The notes: generated from the letters alone by a model not told the origin. Shown: positions 43,783-52,741, counted from the stretch's first letter. The stretch: DNA of 64,000 nucleotides from Aminithiophilus ramosus (GCF_018069705.1 NZ_CP072943.1:2543453-2607452); one strand, 5' to 3'. Made by a program: numbers and translations.

Positions 43783-44505
43783 CTAGCAGCGCCCGTCGAC
43801 GAGGACCGGTCGTCCTCCCTCGAAGACGAGTCGGGGCCGCCCTTCGGAGCGGTCCCTTTCGCAGCAGTAGGCCAGGTCGGCCGCGAGGCCCAGGGCGGCC
43901 AGCCTTCGACCGTGACGGGACTGGCCGACGAGGTCGGCGAAGGGAGCGCTGCGAAAGAGAGCCAGGGCCATCCGGGCCCCGTCGGAAAGATCCCGCGGTC
44001 GCAGGGCCAGGAGCCTTTCGACGAGAAGGCCGGCGCAGGCCGTGTCGTCCAGGGCCGGCCGCCCCTCCAGGCCGGCGCAGAGGATGGCTATTCTGTCGTG
44101 GGCCGCGACGGCCTCGGCCACGGCCCGGGCGTTGCGGGCACAGGCCGCGTGAAGGGCGCCGCCCCTTCCGGCGGCGGCCAGGAGGGCCGCCGTGCCGTTC
44201 GTCGTCGTCATGACGGCGCCGTCGAAGGCGCCCAGATCGAAGGCGGCCAGATCGAGGGGCGAATTGCCCAGATCGAAACCCGGAGGGGGAAGGGCCTGAC
44301 GCTCTCCCATGAGAAGCCACCGTCCGGGAAGACGGTCCCGCAGGGACCGGGCCTCGTCGAGATCGACCACGGGCAGGAGACGGCGGCCGCCGAGCTCGAA
44401 AAAGGCGACGATCGTCGTCGTCGCCCGCAGCAGGTCGACGACGAGCCAGCAGTCGGCCTCGGGCAGGATCTCCAGAGGCGAAAAGACGACGTCGAGACAG
44501 GCCAT
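43783..44505 (-). CDS. comB: ComB-like 2-phosphosulfolactate phosphatase family protein
   Basis: A 240-aa protein with the ComB pattern: VVDLLRATTTIVAFFELG near residue 20-40, and MTTTNGTAALLAA near 95-110, and RDLSDGARMAL later. ComB removes phosphate from 2-phosphosulfolactate in coenzyme M synthesis, but many bacteria without coenzyme M carry homologues of unknown substrate. The ATG at 44505 follows GGAGG. It is divergent from the AlkD-like gene, 84 bases away. No comA or comC is in the window. Confidence 0.8.
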   Translation of the reverse strand: MACLDVVFSPLEILPEADCWLVVDLLRATTTIVAFFELGGRRLLPVVDLDEARSLRDRLPGRWLLMGERQALPPPGFDLGNSPLDLAAFDLGAFDGAVMTTTNGTAALLAAAGRGGALHAACARNARAVAEAVAAHDRIAILCAGLEGRPALDDTACAGLLVERLLALRPRDLSDGARMALALFRSAPFADLVGQSRHGRRLAALGLAADLAYCCERDRSEGRPRLVFEGGRPVLVDGRC

Positions 44506-44589
44506 GGCTCTCAAACCTCCCTTCTTTCTCTCTTCCCGGCCCTTTCGGGCCACAGGGCCAGGGTCACCCCCCTGCAAGGAGGCCTCCCC

Positions 44590-45297
44590 TTGGAAGAGCT
44601 TCTGTCGAATCTGCGCGCAGCCATCAGGGAAAAAGCCGACGAAGGGACCGCCGAGGGCGCCCGGCGCTACTTCAAGGAGGCCATCCGCCTCTACGGCGTC
44701 AAGACGGCCGACGTTTCGGCCATCGCCAGAACATTCTTCCGAAGCATCGAGTCCAGGACGAAGGAGGAGATCTTCTCCCTCTGCGACGAGCTGTGGCGAT
44801 CGGGCTTCATGGAAGAGTCCTTCGTCGCCTGCCACTGGGCCTACGCCCTGAGGGAGCGCTACGTCGAAGGCGACCTGGACCTTTTCGAAAGATGGCTTGA
44901 AAACCACGTCAGCAATTGGGCCTCCTGCGATACCCTCTGCAACCACACCCTCGGCGCCTACTTCACGGCCTTTCCCCACCGGACGGAGACCCTGCTGGAC
45001 TGGACGCGATCGCCCAATCGATGGGTCCGGAGGGCTTCGGCCGTCTCCCTCATCATCCCCGCCAGAAAAGGGCAGTTCGAAAAAGAGGTCTTCGCCGTAG
45101 CCGAAAGGCTCCTTCTCGACGAGGACGATCTGGTCCGCAAGGGCTACGGCTGGCTCCTCAAGGTCACCTGCGCCGAACACGAAGACGACGTCTTCCGCTA
45201 CGTCCTGGCAAGAAAGGACGTCATGCCCCGCACGGCCCTCCGCTACGCCATCGAGAAGATGTCCCCCGAGCGGCGCCGGGAGGCCATGGGCAAATAG
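44590..45297 (+). CDS. DNA alkylation repair protein, AlkD-like glycosylase
   Basis: A 235-aa all-helical HEAT-like protein, from a TTG at 44590 with AAGGAGG seven bases before it. The residues essential in Bacillus cereus AlkD (W109, D113, R148) have counterparts at W110 and D114 in NWASCDTLC and at R147/R148 in RWVRRAS. AlkD removes cationic 3-methyladenine and 7-methylguanine bases. It stands alone. The protein is complete in length. It is followed by a GC-rich stretch and a run of seven T (45352-45358) that may end transcription. Confidence 0.88.
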   Translation: MEELLSNLRAAIREKADEGTAEGARRYFKEAIRLYGVKTADVSAIARTFFRSIESRTKEEIFSLCDELWRSGFMEESFVACHWAYALRERYVEGDLDLFERWLENHVSNWASCDTLCNHTLGAYFTAFPHRTETLLDWTRSPNRWVRRASAVSLIIPARKGQFEKEVFAVAERLLLDEDDLVRKGYGWLLKVTCAEHEDDVFRYVLARKDVMPRTALRYAIEKMSPERRREAMGK

Positions 45298-45373
45298 GGC
45301 GGCGGAAAACCCCGCCGGAGTTCCCGCGGCGCCGCCCCGACCGGGCCCCGCTTTTTTTGCGTCTTCGCCTCCT

Positions 45374-45865
45374 TCAGGCCAGGGAGAAGGCGACTTCCGT
45401 CCGCCACGCCTCCACGGGAAGCCTGTCGGGATCGGTGAGGTAGACTTCGATCCCCGGCGTTCCGGCCACGAGTCCCTCCTCTTTCATCTTGGCCTCGAGG
45501 GCCTTCCACGTCTCGTGGAGGCGCCCGTAGTCCCCGACGTGGATCGTGGCGAAGACGCGCAGGGCCGGAACGAGGCGGGAGAGAATCTCTTCGTCGCCTC
45601 TCACGACTCCGTCCGTGGGGCAGCAGACTTCGACGTCCATCGCCTCGGGATTGCAGGACGGGCAGTGGTAGAGGGTGAAGGGCGGTCCCGCCGGACGGGC
45701 CCCCTCCCGTTCGAGGCAGGCGAAAAGCCTCTCGTAGGCCTCGCCGTGGAAGGAGGCGACGGCCTCCAGAGAGGTGATGCCCCGAAGGCTGATCACCTGG
45801 ACAGGAGGATACTCTTTCGTCTCGAACGGGACCGACAGGGCTACCCTCTCCTTTCTCGCGGCCAT
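45374..45865 (-). CDS. GyrI-like small-molecule-binding (effector-binding) domain protein
   Basis: About 160 aa of stand-alone GyrI/effector-binding domain, usually fused to AraC or MerR activators. FETKEYPPVQVISLRGI starts the domain, then GEAYERLFACLEREG, CPSCNPEAMDVEVCCP, and GDYGRLHETWKALEAKMKEEG. The start is unclear: ATG 45865 lacks a ribosome site, ATG 45925 lies only about 7 bases after the predicted transcription start, and an AAAGGAG site points to a CTG inside. Such proteins bind cationic or toxic small molecules. Two CxxC-like pairs near 80-95 are unusual. Confidence 0.65.
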   Translation of the reverse strand: MAARKERVALSVPFETKEYPPVQVISLRGITSLEAVASFHGEAYERLFACLEREGARPAGPPFTLYHCPSCNPEAMDVEVCCPTDGVVRGDEEILSRLVPALRVFATIHVGDYGRLHETWKALEAKMKEEGLVAGTPGIEVYLTDPDRLPVEAWRTEVAFSLA

Positions 45866-45938
45866 CGGGGAAAGAGGACCGTACGTCCCCCCTCCGGCAG
45901 AAGAAGAGGGGGCTCGGCAGGACATTGTCTATATGTCA

Positions 45939-45968
45939 ACATTACCGCGAACGACTACTTCATGTCAA
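45939..45968 (-). promoter_or_regulatory. Promoter of the GyrI-like gene
   Basis: TTGACA (45963-45968) and TAATGT (45939-45944) on the minus strand, 18 bases apart. A second TTGACA lies just downstream, within an imperfect TTG..CAA dyad near 45922-45938. The rest of the 45926-46268 gap holds only the hairpin at 46167-46214. Confidence 0.55.
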
Positions 45969-46166
45969 ATCATCGCCGACGGAAAGCTGCGCTCAGACGT
46001 CTTGCCCCTCCCCCCCGGAAGACTTCATCCTGAGGGAACGTCCGAACCGGGCAGGGCGACTCCGGGCCGAAGCTATGGTCAGGAAAGGTCATGGCCTTCC
46101 GACGCTCTTTTTACCGAAGACGGGGGACAAGGGGCTCGGGACCGAAAGAGGGGACGTCTCTTTGGC

Positions 46167-46214
46167 GCCTTTCCTCCCGGAGAGGATCTCTCGGTCCTCG
46201 CCGGGAGGAAAGGC
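46167..46214 (-). terminator. 14-bp perfect stem after metF
   Basis: Arms 46167-46180 and 46201-46214 enclose a 20-base loop that itself can pair (GAGGA with TCCTC). It is about 55 bases downstream of the metF stop; no T tract is present. Confidence 0.6.
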
Positions 46215-46268
46215 CCGAGGAGATCCCGACGGAGACTCCCGCGGCGTCCGCCCAAACCCCTGCCCGCC

Positions 46269-47144
46269 TCATCGGACGGAGCGCAGGCGGCCGATGTTGG
46301 CCATGATGCGCCGCGTCGTCTCGGGCCGGTTCATGGTGTAGAGGTGAATGCCGTCGACGCCCGAAGCGAGGAGATCGACGATCTGCTCCGTGGCGTAGGC
46401 GACGCCCGCCTCGGCCAGAGCCTCGGGGTGGTTGGCGTAACGGGCCATCATGCGGGTGAACTTGGGCGGCAGCGAGGCGCCGCAGAGGGAGACGATGCGC
46501 TGGACCTGCCTCACGTTGAGGACGGGAAAGACGCCGGCGACGAGGGGGACGTCGATGGCACGCCCGGCGAGACGGTCGCGGAAGCGATGGAAACGCTCGT
46601 TGTCGAAGAAGAGCTGGGAGATGAGGAGATCGGCTCCGGCCTCGACTTTCTCCTTGAGGTGGTCCAGATCCTCCTCGCCGTCGGCGCACTCGACGTGCCC
46701 TTCGGGGTAGGCGGCGGCGGCGATGCAGAAGCGTCCCGGGAAGGCGCTCCGGATGTGGGCGATGAGTTCCGAGGCGTAGGGATAGCCTTTCACGACATCG
46801 GGCCCTTCGAGGGGACGATCGCCTCGAAGGGCGAGGATGTTGGTGACGCCCCGATCCAGCAGGGAAGTGCAGATGGCGTCCAGCTCGGCGACGTCGTGGC
46901 TCATTCCCGTCAGGTGGGCCACGGCGTTCAGGCCGTAGACGCGATGGAGCCTCGAGGCGATTTCGACCGTCCTGTCCCGGCTCGAGCCTCCGGCGCCGTA
47001 GGTGACGCTGACGTAGCCCGGCTCCAGGTCGGCTATGGCCTCGATGGTGTCGTAGACTTTTTCGACGGGGACGTCGGCCTTGGGGGGAAAGATTTCGAAG
47101 GAGACGACGGGTCCGGTCCTGCGGAAGAGGTCGACGATGAACAG
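46269..47144 (-). CDS. metF: 5,10-methylenetetrahydrofolate reductase
   Basis: A 291-aa TIM-barrel flavoprotein reducing methylene-THF to methyl-THF, the methyl donor for MetH encoded upstream. VSFEIFPPK, VSVTYGAGGSS, HLTGMSHD, LALRGDRP and GADLLISQLFFDN are MetF landmarks. The match to the family begins directly after the metH stop. The only plausible start there is CTG at 47144, four bases after GGGAGGGGAG; no ATG, GTG or TTG is near. The next upstream start would lie deep inside metH. Non-canonical initiation or coupling to metH is implied. Confidence 0.88.
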   Translation of the reverse strand: MFIVDLFRRTGPVVSFEIFPPKADVPVEKVYDTIEAIADLEPGYVSVTYGAGGSSRDRTVEIASRLHRVYGLNAVAHLTGMSHDVAELDAICTSLLDRGVTNILALRGDRPLEGPDVVKGYPYASELIAHIRSAFPGRFCIAAAAYPEGHVECADGEEDLDHLKEKVEAGADLLISQLFFDNERFHRFRDRLAGRAIDVPLVAGVFPVLNVRQVQRIVSLCGASLPPKFTRMMARYANHPEALAEAGVAYATEQIVDLLASGVDGIHLYTMNRPETTRRIMANIGRLRSVR

Positions 47145-47145
47145 G

Positions 47146-49677
47146 CTACTCCCCTCCCTTCCTTGCCGCCATGAGGCGGTCGACGAGGCGGGCGGCCTCG
47201 ATGGCGTCGGCGGCATAGCCGTCGGCGCCGATCGTGTCGGCAAAGGCGGCGTTGACGGCCGCTCCGCCGACGATGAAGAAGGGCTCGGGGCCTCCCTCTC
47301 TCCCCTGGGCGATGACGTCTTTCATGTGCTCCACCGTCGTCGTCATGAGGGCCGAAAGGCCGACGACATCGGCTCGGGCCTCCCGGGCTGCGGCGAGAAT
47401 GCGATCGGCGGGAACGTCGACGCCGACGTCGACGATGCGGTAGCCTCGGCTTTTGAGGACCATGGCGACGACCTTCTTTCCCAGATCGTGAAGATCGCCC
47501 TCGACGGTGGCGAGCAGGACCGTCCCCCGTTTTTCCAGGCTCTCGCCTCTTTCTGCCATACGCCTTTCGGCCAGGTCGCAGAGGGCCTGGGCGGCCTGAG
47601 AGGACTGAAGGAGCTCGGGGAGGAAGAAGTCGCCGCAGTCGTAGAGGCGCCCCACCTCCTCGAGGGCGGGGATGACCGCGTCGGCGATGAGGGCCATCGG
47701 CGGAAGTCCGGCGGCCAGGAGAGCCTCGCCCGCTGCCAGGGCCGCCTCTCTGTCGCCCTCGACGACGGCCGGGCCGAGGGAGGGCCTCTCCGGAACCTTC
47801 GCTTCGACCTGGCCCGTGACGTCACGGGCCTTGGCCGAGGCGATGTAGCGTTTCAGGGCCGGGTCTCGGCCGACGAGAGCCTCTCCGGCGGCGACGGTCT
47901 CCATGAAGGCCCTGTCCAGGGGATTGGCGATGACGGCGTCGAGGCCCGAGGCGAGGGCCATGGCGAGAAAGGTTCTGTTGAGCAGGCCCCGATCGGGGAG
48001 CCCGAAGGAGACGTTGCTGATGCCCAGGATGGAACGGGCCCCCAACTCGCGGAGTCCACGAAGGCTTTCGAGGGTCACGGCGGGACCGGAGGCGTCCGAT
48101 CCGGCCGTCAGGGTGAGGGGGTCGATGAACAGGTAACGCCGGGGAAGCCCCATGGCATCGGCCGCCTCGACGGCCTTCCGTGCCAGGGCCAGCCGCCTTT
48201 CGACGGTGGCGGGAATGCCCGCCCCGTCGAGGGTGAGGACGACGAGAGCCGACCCGGTCTTTCTGGCGAGGGCCAGTCCTCGGGCGAGGGGCTCGTCGTC
48301 ACAGGTGACGGAGTTGACGAGAGGAACGCCGCCGTAGGAGCGGGCCGCCTCGTCAAGGAGGGACAGGTCGTCGCTGTCGAGGGAGAGAGGCAGGGGGGAG
48401 GCCGTCAGAACGGCCTCGACGGCCCGGCGGAAAAGAACCTGCCGATCCTGACCGGCGATGCCCGTGTTGACGTCGAGGAGGGAGGCCCCGGCCTCGGTCT
48501 GAAGCCGGGCCTCGTCTCGGACGACGGACCACTTTCCCTCGATCATGGCCTCCTTCAGGGGGCCTTTGCGGGAGGGGTTGATCCTCTCTCCGACGATGAG
48601 GAGAGGCTCGCCGCGGCCGCAGGCGAAGACGTGACTCCTACTGGCCAGGGCCGTCGAAGCGGGGGCTCCGGGAAGGGGCCGAGGCAGGGGCAGCCCGGCC
48701 AGAGCGGCGATGTGGTCCGGTCCGGTTCCGCAGCAGCCTCCGACGACGGAGGCTCCCGCCTCGACGAGGGAACGGCAGGCCCCGGCGAAGCTCTCGGGAT
48801 CGAGGGTCAGGCCCCGGGCGGGGAGGCCGGCGTTGGCGTAGACGAAAAGGGGCAGATCGCAGCTCCGGCCCATTCGGGCCACGACGTCGACGTAGGCGTC
48901 GGGACCGACGCCGCAGTTGGCGCCCAGAGCCGAGGCCCCGACGGCCATGGCCCAGGCCGCCGCCACTTCCGGCGTCGTCCCCGTCATCGTGGCGCCGTTG
49001 CGGTCGAAGGTGAAGCTGACGACGAAGGGAGCGGACGCGTCTTCCTCCTTGAGGGCCATGACGGCGGCCTTGGCCTCGCGGAGATCGAGCATGGTCTCGA
49101 TGAGGATGAAATCGGCCCCTCCCGCCAGAAGCCCTTTTATCTGAGGGCGAAAGGCCGCCAGGGCCTCGTCGAAGGAGACGTCGCCCAGAGGCTCGACGAG
49201 ACGGCCCAGAGGGCCGACGGAACCGGCCACGAGGGCTCTGTCGCCCAGGGCCTCCCGGGCTGTGCGGGCCGCCAGAAAGCCGATCTCCTCGGCCCGCCCC
49301 TGGAGACCGCGGTGGGACAGTTTGATCGTCGAGGCGCCGAAGCTGTTCGTCTCGACGATGTCCGCCCCGGCCTCCAGGTAGGCCTCGTGAATGGAGCGGA
49401 CGGCCTCGGGAGAGGAAAAGAGCATCTCCTCCGGCAGAGAGGGGGAACGCCATCCCTTTTCCGCCAGCAAGGTCCCCATGGCGCCGTCGAGGAGGACGAC
49501 TCTCCTCTTCTTTTCTATCCAGCTTTTGAGGTCTATGGCGATCGCCGTCCCTTCCCTGTCGTTTTGTCCGTACGAGATCCATTTTAGCCCATGGCGACTC
49601 CGCCGACAGAGGGTGCGAATCCCCGGCGGCGACGGTTTTCCGAGCTTTTCCGGGAGAGAAAGATTGCGGGGACGCAT
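47146..49677 (-). CDS. metH: Cobalamin-dependent methionine synthase, short form
   Basis: Up to 843 aa. Homocysteine domain (LLDGAMGTLL near 65; zinc ligands in ANCGVG and GGCCGTGPDH), pterin-binding domain (IVGERINPSRK onward), then cap and B12 domain with the DxHxxG motif in EGDLHDLGKKV. The C-terminal SAM-binding reactivation domain of E. coli MetH is absent, as in Thermotoga-type enzymes, so a separate reactivator is expected. The ATG at 49677 has AGGA upstream but adds ~50 residues of non-family sequence; no usual start codon lies nearer the domain. metF follows at the stop codon. Confidence 0.9.
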   Translation of the reverse strand: MRPRNLSLPEKLGKPSPPGIRTLCRRSRHGLKWISYGQNDREGTAIAIDLKSWIEKKRRVVLLDGAMGTLLAEKGWRSPSLPEEMLFSSPEAVRSIHEAYLEAGADIVETNSFGASTIKLSHRGLQGRAEEIGFLAARTAREALGDRALVAGSVGPLGRLVEPLGDVSFDEALAAFRPQIKGLLAGGADFILIETMLDLREAKAAVMALKEEDASAPFVVSFTFDRNGATMTGTTPEVAAAWAMAVGASALGANCGVGPDAYVDVVARMGRSCDLPLFVYANAGLPARGLTLDPESFAGACRSLVEAGASVVGGCCGTGPDHIAALAGLPLPRPLPGAPASTALASRSHVFACGRGEPLLIVGERINPSRKGPLKEAMIEGKWSVVRDEARLQTEAGASLLDVNTGIAGQDRQVLFRRAVEAVLTASPLPLSLDSDDLSLLDEAARSYGGVPLVNSVTCDDEPLARGLALARKTGSALVVLTLDGAGIPATVERRLALARKAVEAADAMGLPRRYLFIDPLTLTAGSDASGPAVTLESLRGLRELGARSILGISNVSFGLPDRGLLNRTFLAMALASGLDAVIANPLDRAFMETVAAGEALVGRDPALKRYIASAKARDVTGQVEAKVPERPSLGPAVVEGDREAALAAGEALLAAGLPPMALIADAVIPALEEVGRLYDCGDFFLPELLQSSQAAQALCDLAERRMAERGESLEKRGTVLLATVEGDLHDLGKKVVAMVLKSRGYRIVDVGVDVPADRILAAAREARADVVGLSALMTTTVEHMKDVIAQGREGGPEPFFIVGGAAVNAAFADTIGADGYAADAIEAARLVDRLMAARKGGE

Positions 49678-49709
49678 GCTTCATCCTATCCATTGCGTTA
49701 CATGCAAGG

Positions 49710-49715
49710 TATAAT
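49710..49715 (+). promoter_or_regulatory. -10 box (TATAAT) of the Fsr-like exporter gene
   Basis: A perfect TATAAT 34 bases before the ATG, in the 71-base space between divergent metH and the exporter. No strong -35 at 16-18 bases. Confidence 0.45.
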
Positions 49716-49748
49716 CGCTCAAACTGACCAGAAAGAAGGGTATCGCCC

Positions 49749-50909
49749 ATGACTCGCCGACCTCTTTCGCCGAGGGGAAAAATCGCCCTCCTCTGCTCGA
49801 GCCACTTTATCAACGACATCCACTCGGCCTTCCTCAACACCTTCATCCCCGTCATCATCGCCAACCTGGGCATCTCCGTCGCCCGGGCGGGAGGGCTCCA
49901 GGCCCTCTCGGGAGCGATCCACATCTGCTGCCAGCCCCTGCTGGGCTTTCTGGCCGACCGGTCGTCGCGGCCCATCCCCGTCATCGTCGGCCCCCTCCTG
50001 GCCGCCCTGGGCTCTTCCATGCTCCCCCTGGCCCCCAGCTACGGCGCGGCCCTCCTCCTCACGGGACTCTGGGGTCTGGGAAGCGCCACCTTCCATCCTC
50101 AGGGACACGGCGCCGTGGGGCTCGTCTCGCCGTCGGGCCGTCTTGCCTTCAACATCTCCCTCTTCAGCGTCGCCGGAATGCTGGGAGGAACGCTGAGCCC
50201 CCTTTACGCCCTGAGCCTGAAAAAACTCGTCGGCTACCGTCTCCTGCCCCTGGCGGCCCTCGTCCCCGTGACTCTCCTGGGGCTCCTGACCTGGCGTTTC
50301 CTGGCCCGTTTCGACGACGACGAGAAGCCGGCGGGGACGTTCCGCCTGGGCGACGTCGGCCGGAGCCTCTCCGTCGTCTTCAGAAAGATCTACCGGGTCT
50401 GGGCCATCTCGGTCACGCGCGATACGGCCTTTCAGGCCACGCGCTTCTTCCTTCCCCTCGTCGTCACCGCCTCGGGCGGAGGCCTGGGCCAGATCGGGAC
50501 GATCCTCTTTTTCATGATGGCCGCCGGGACGCTCTCGCCCCTCATCGGGGGGCACCTCTCCGACGCCTTCGGCAAGGAGCGGGTCCTTTTCGTCATCCTC
50601 CTGGCCACGCCCCTCTGCCTCGTTCCGGCGGCCCTCCTCTCGGGCCTGCCCTCCTACGTCCTCTTCATCGTCGGGACGGCCCTCATCAACGCCACTCAGC
50701 CCATCACGGCGGCCATGGGCCAGGAGGCCGCCCCCGAGGCGCGCAGCACGGCCAGCTCCATTGTCATGGGTCTCTCCTGGGGACTGGGCGGTTTCGCCAT
50801 GGCTCCCCTGGGTTACCTGGCCGACAGGGCAGGCCTGACGACGACCCTCGTCGTCATCGGCCTCCTCCCCCTGCTCTCCCTGCCCTTCCTGCGGAGGAGG
50901 ACCGCCTGA
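49749..50909 (+). CDS. MFS transporter, Fsr (fosmidomycin resistance)-like
   Basis: A 386-aa MFS protein with 12 hydrophobic segments. LLCSSHFINDIHSAFLNTF at the start, DRSSRPIPVIVGP loop and GSATFHPQGHGAVG are specific to the Fsr subgroup; GGHLSDAFGKERV is the second-half loop. In E. coli, Fsr exports fosmidomycin; natural substrates are unclear. AGAAGGG precedes the ATG. Divergent from metH. The 132-base gap after it has a 7-bp GCGGGAGC-type hairpin near 50938-50967. Confidence 0.88.
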   Translation: MTRRPLSPRGKIALLCSSHFINDIHSAFLNTFIPVIIANLGISVARAGGLQALSGAIHICCQPLLGFLADRSSRPIPVIVGPLLAALGSSMLPLAPSYGAALLLTGLWGLGSATFHPQGHGAVGLVSPSGRLAFNISLFSVAGMLGGTLSPLYALSLKKLVGYRLLPLAALVPVTLLGLLTWRFLARFDDDEKPAGTFRLGDVGRSLSVVFRKIYRVWAISVTRDTAFQATRFFLPLVVTASGGGLGQIGTILFFMMAAGTLSPLIGGHLSDAFGKERVLFVILLATPLCLVPAALLSGLPSYVLFIVGTALINATQPITAAMGQEAAPEARSTASSIVMGLSWGLGGFAMAPLGYLADRAGLTTTLVVIGLLPLLSLPFLRRRTA

Positions 50910-51041
50910 ACGAACTCGACGACAGCTCTCTCCGCAGGCGGGAGCAGGTAGGAGACCGCTCCCGTCCGGGTCGCGGTTTCCCCGTCGTCGATGGCGGCAC
51001 GACGGGGGAGGGAGTTTTCAGGGGAAAGGAGGATCATCGGC

Positions 51042-52586
51042 ATGGCCCTCACCGTGTCTGAAATGCTCCGGATCGGATCCTTGAAAGGGCTGACCCTGCT
51101 GGCCGGGGAGAAGGGCACACGGGAGAGGACGGTAAGCACCGTCGTCGTCATCGATACGCCCGAAGCCCATCAATGGCTGCGCGGCGGAGAGTTCCTGATC
51201 ACGTCCGGCTACATCTTCTGCGAGAGGCCTCTGGAACTTCTCGCCTTCGTAGAGGGAGCGGGGAGGTCCAAAGCCGCCGCTTTCGGGGTAAAGATAGGCA
51301 GATATCTCGGGAAAATCCCCAACGACGTTCTCGAATCCGCCAACAGGCTCCACTTTCCCATAATAGGGATACCCGAACATTTCAACCACGTAGACATCAT
51401 CCACCCCGTCATCGCAACCATCACCCATGATGATTATAACCAGGCGATCTCAAGGGATAAAATAAACAATTTATACACCAACTTAATCCTAAATGGAGCC
51501 TCTGTTGACGATATTATCCAAAAAACTGCCGAACTCATTGATACAGACATAGCCTTCCTAGACATACGAACAGGATGCTTTTTTGCCACTAAATACTCAA
51601 ATATCACGCTAAATAACACGAATAATTTCAATAAAATTCCTATTTTACTAGAAGAAAAACCAAGGGCTTATCTATTCATGGAAAAATCTATAGAAAAAAT
51701 CGACAACCCCGAATTTTCAACAACTTTAGATATAGCAAAAAAGCATATCGCTATATTAATGCAACGGGAAGATGCCGAAATACGAATTGAAAACTACCAT
51801 ATTGAAGATTTTTTAAAAAATCTACTCTATAATAAAAACATAAACGAAAATGACGTAAAAAGAAAAGCCAAATTCTATAAATGGGATTTATCTTGGAACC
51901 TTGCCATCGCCATCATCAAGGATGGCCCAAATGTGTCGGAAGACAGGGGGAACAAACCCCTATTTGAATCTTTGTTGCTAAAAATAAGATTAAAATTTAT
52001 TGGCTCCCTAGGACTTGCATCCGATCATAACCTTGTCTTGTTTGTTCCATTAAAAACAAAAAATGATTCAAATGTGCTATTTGAATACATGCAAGGAATG
52101 ATAGCACATGAAAATCACGAAAATAGTTTTTACCTAACATGCGGTCTGAGCTCCATAAAAAATGGACTATGTTTAGCGAGAGAAGCCTTCTCTGAAGCCC
52201 AGAAAGCTTTAGATGTCGTCATGAGAACATCCAACAACCCGCCTATAAGGGTTTTCGATGAAATAGGTCTGGATGGAATTCTAAGCATATTAAAAGACAC
52301 GGAAATGGGACAAAATTTCATCGACAAGCAACTGGGACCCCTTTTACTCAAACATAATTCCCCAAAAAGATTTAATCTCATGGAAACGCTGGAGGCCCTC
52401 GTCCGCCACGACTGGCAGATCGGTCCTGCCGCCGCGGATCTCAAAATACATTACAATACAATGAAATACAGGATCCGCTGTCTGGAGGAGGCACTCGATC
52501 TGACCGATCACGACGGCAGACGTCGGACGGAACTCGCTCTGGCCGTGCTTTTGTACCAAATCGACAAAAAAGCCTCTGCTTCTTAG
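51042..52586 (+). CDS. PucR family transcriptional regulator, mosaic base composition
   Basis: A 514-aa regulator. The PucR N-terminal domain (1-125: LTVSEMLRIGSLKGLTLLAGEKGTRERTVSTVVVIDTPEAHQWLRGGEFLITSGYI) senses a ligand; a middle GGDEF-like/linker region (128-446) follows; the C-terminal HTH (LMETLEALVRHDWQIGPAAADLKIHYNTMKYRIR) binds DNA. The ATG follows AAAGGAGG. The two ends are GC-rich like the neighbours, but the middle is strikingly AT-rich with AAA, AAT and ATA codons. It heads a set of peptide-use genes (M29-like peptidase, dipeptidase, OPT transporter) it likely controls. Confidence 0.88.
   Translation: MALTVSEMLRIGSLKGLTLLAGEKGTRERTVSTVVVIDTPEAHQWLRGGEFLITSGYIFCERPLELLAFVEGAGRSKAAAFGVKIGRYLGKIPNDVLESANRLHFPIIGIPEHFNHVDIIHPVIATITHDDYNQAISRDKINNLYTNLILNGASVDDIIQKTAELIDTDIAFLDIRTGCFFATKYSNITLNNTNNFNKIPILLEEKPRAYLFMEKSIEKIDNPEFSTTLDIAKKHIAILMQREDAEIRIENYHIEDFLKNLLYNKNINENDVKRKAKFYKWDLSWNLAIAIIKDGPNVSEDRGNKPLFESLLLKIRLKFIGSLGLASDHNLVLFVPLKTKNDSNVLFEYMQGMIAHENHENSFYLTCGLSSIKNGLCLAREAFSEAQKALDVVMRTSNNPPIRVFDEIGLDGILSILKDTEMGQNFIDKQLGPLLLKHNSPKRFNLMETLEALVRHDWQIGPAAADLKIHYNTMKYRIRCLEEALDLTDHDGRRRTELALAVLLYQIDKKASAS
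51425..52380. other. AT-rich core inside the PucR-family gene
   Basis: Within this stretch GC falls sharply: for example 51601-51660 holds 14 G/C of 60 by count, while flanking coding lines are about two-thirds GC. The reading frame continues across both edges. The edges coincide with domain borders (residues ~128 and ~446). Confidence 0.8.
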
Positions 52587-52741
52587 TTCCTCCTGAACAA
52601 TAAGCCACGAGTCCTGTCCTTTATTCTCACTTTTCTGTCCCGCTCGTCGCCCCTCCTCTCCGTCGCCGACGATGTTCCCCTTCCCCCGAAAACCTACACT
52701 TCACTCCATGGAACCGACATCCATTCAAGGGAGGTCCTATC

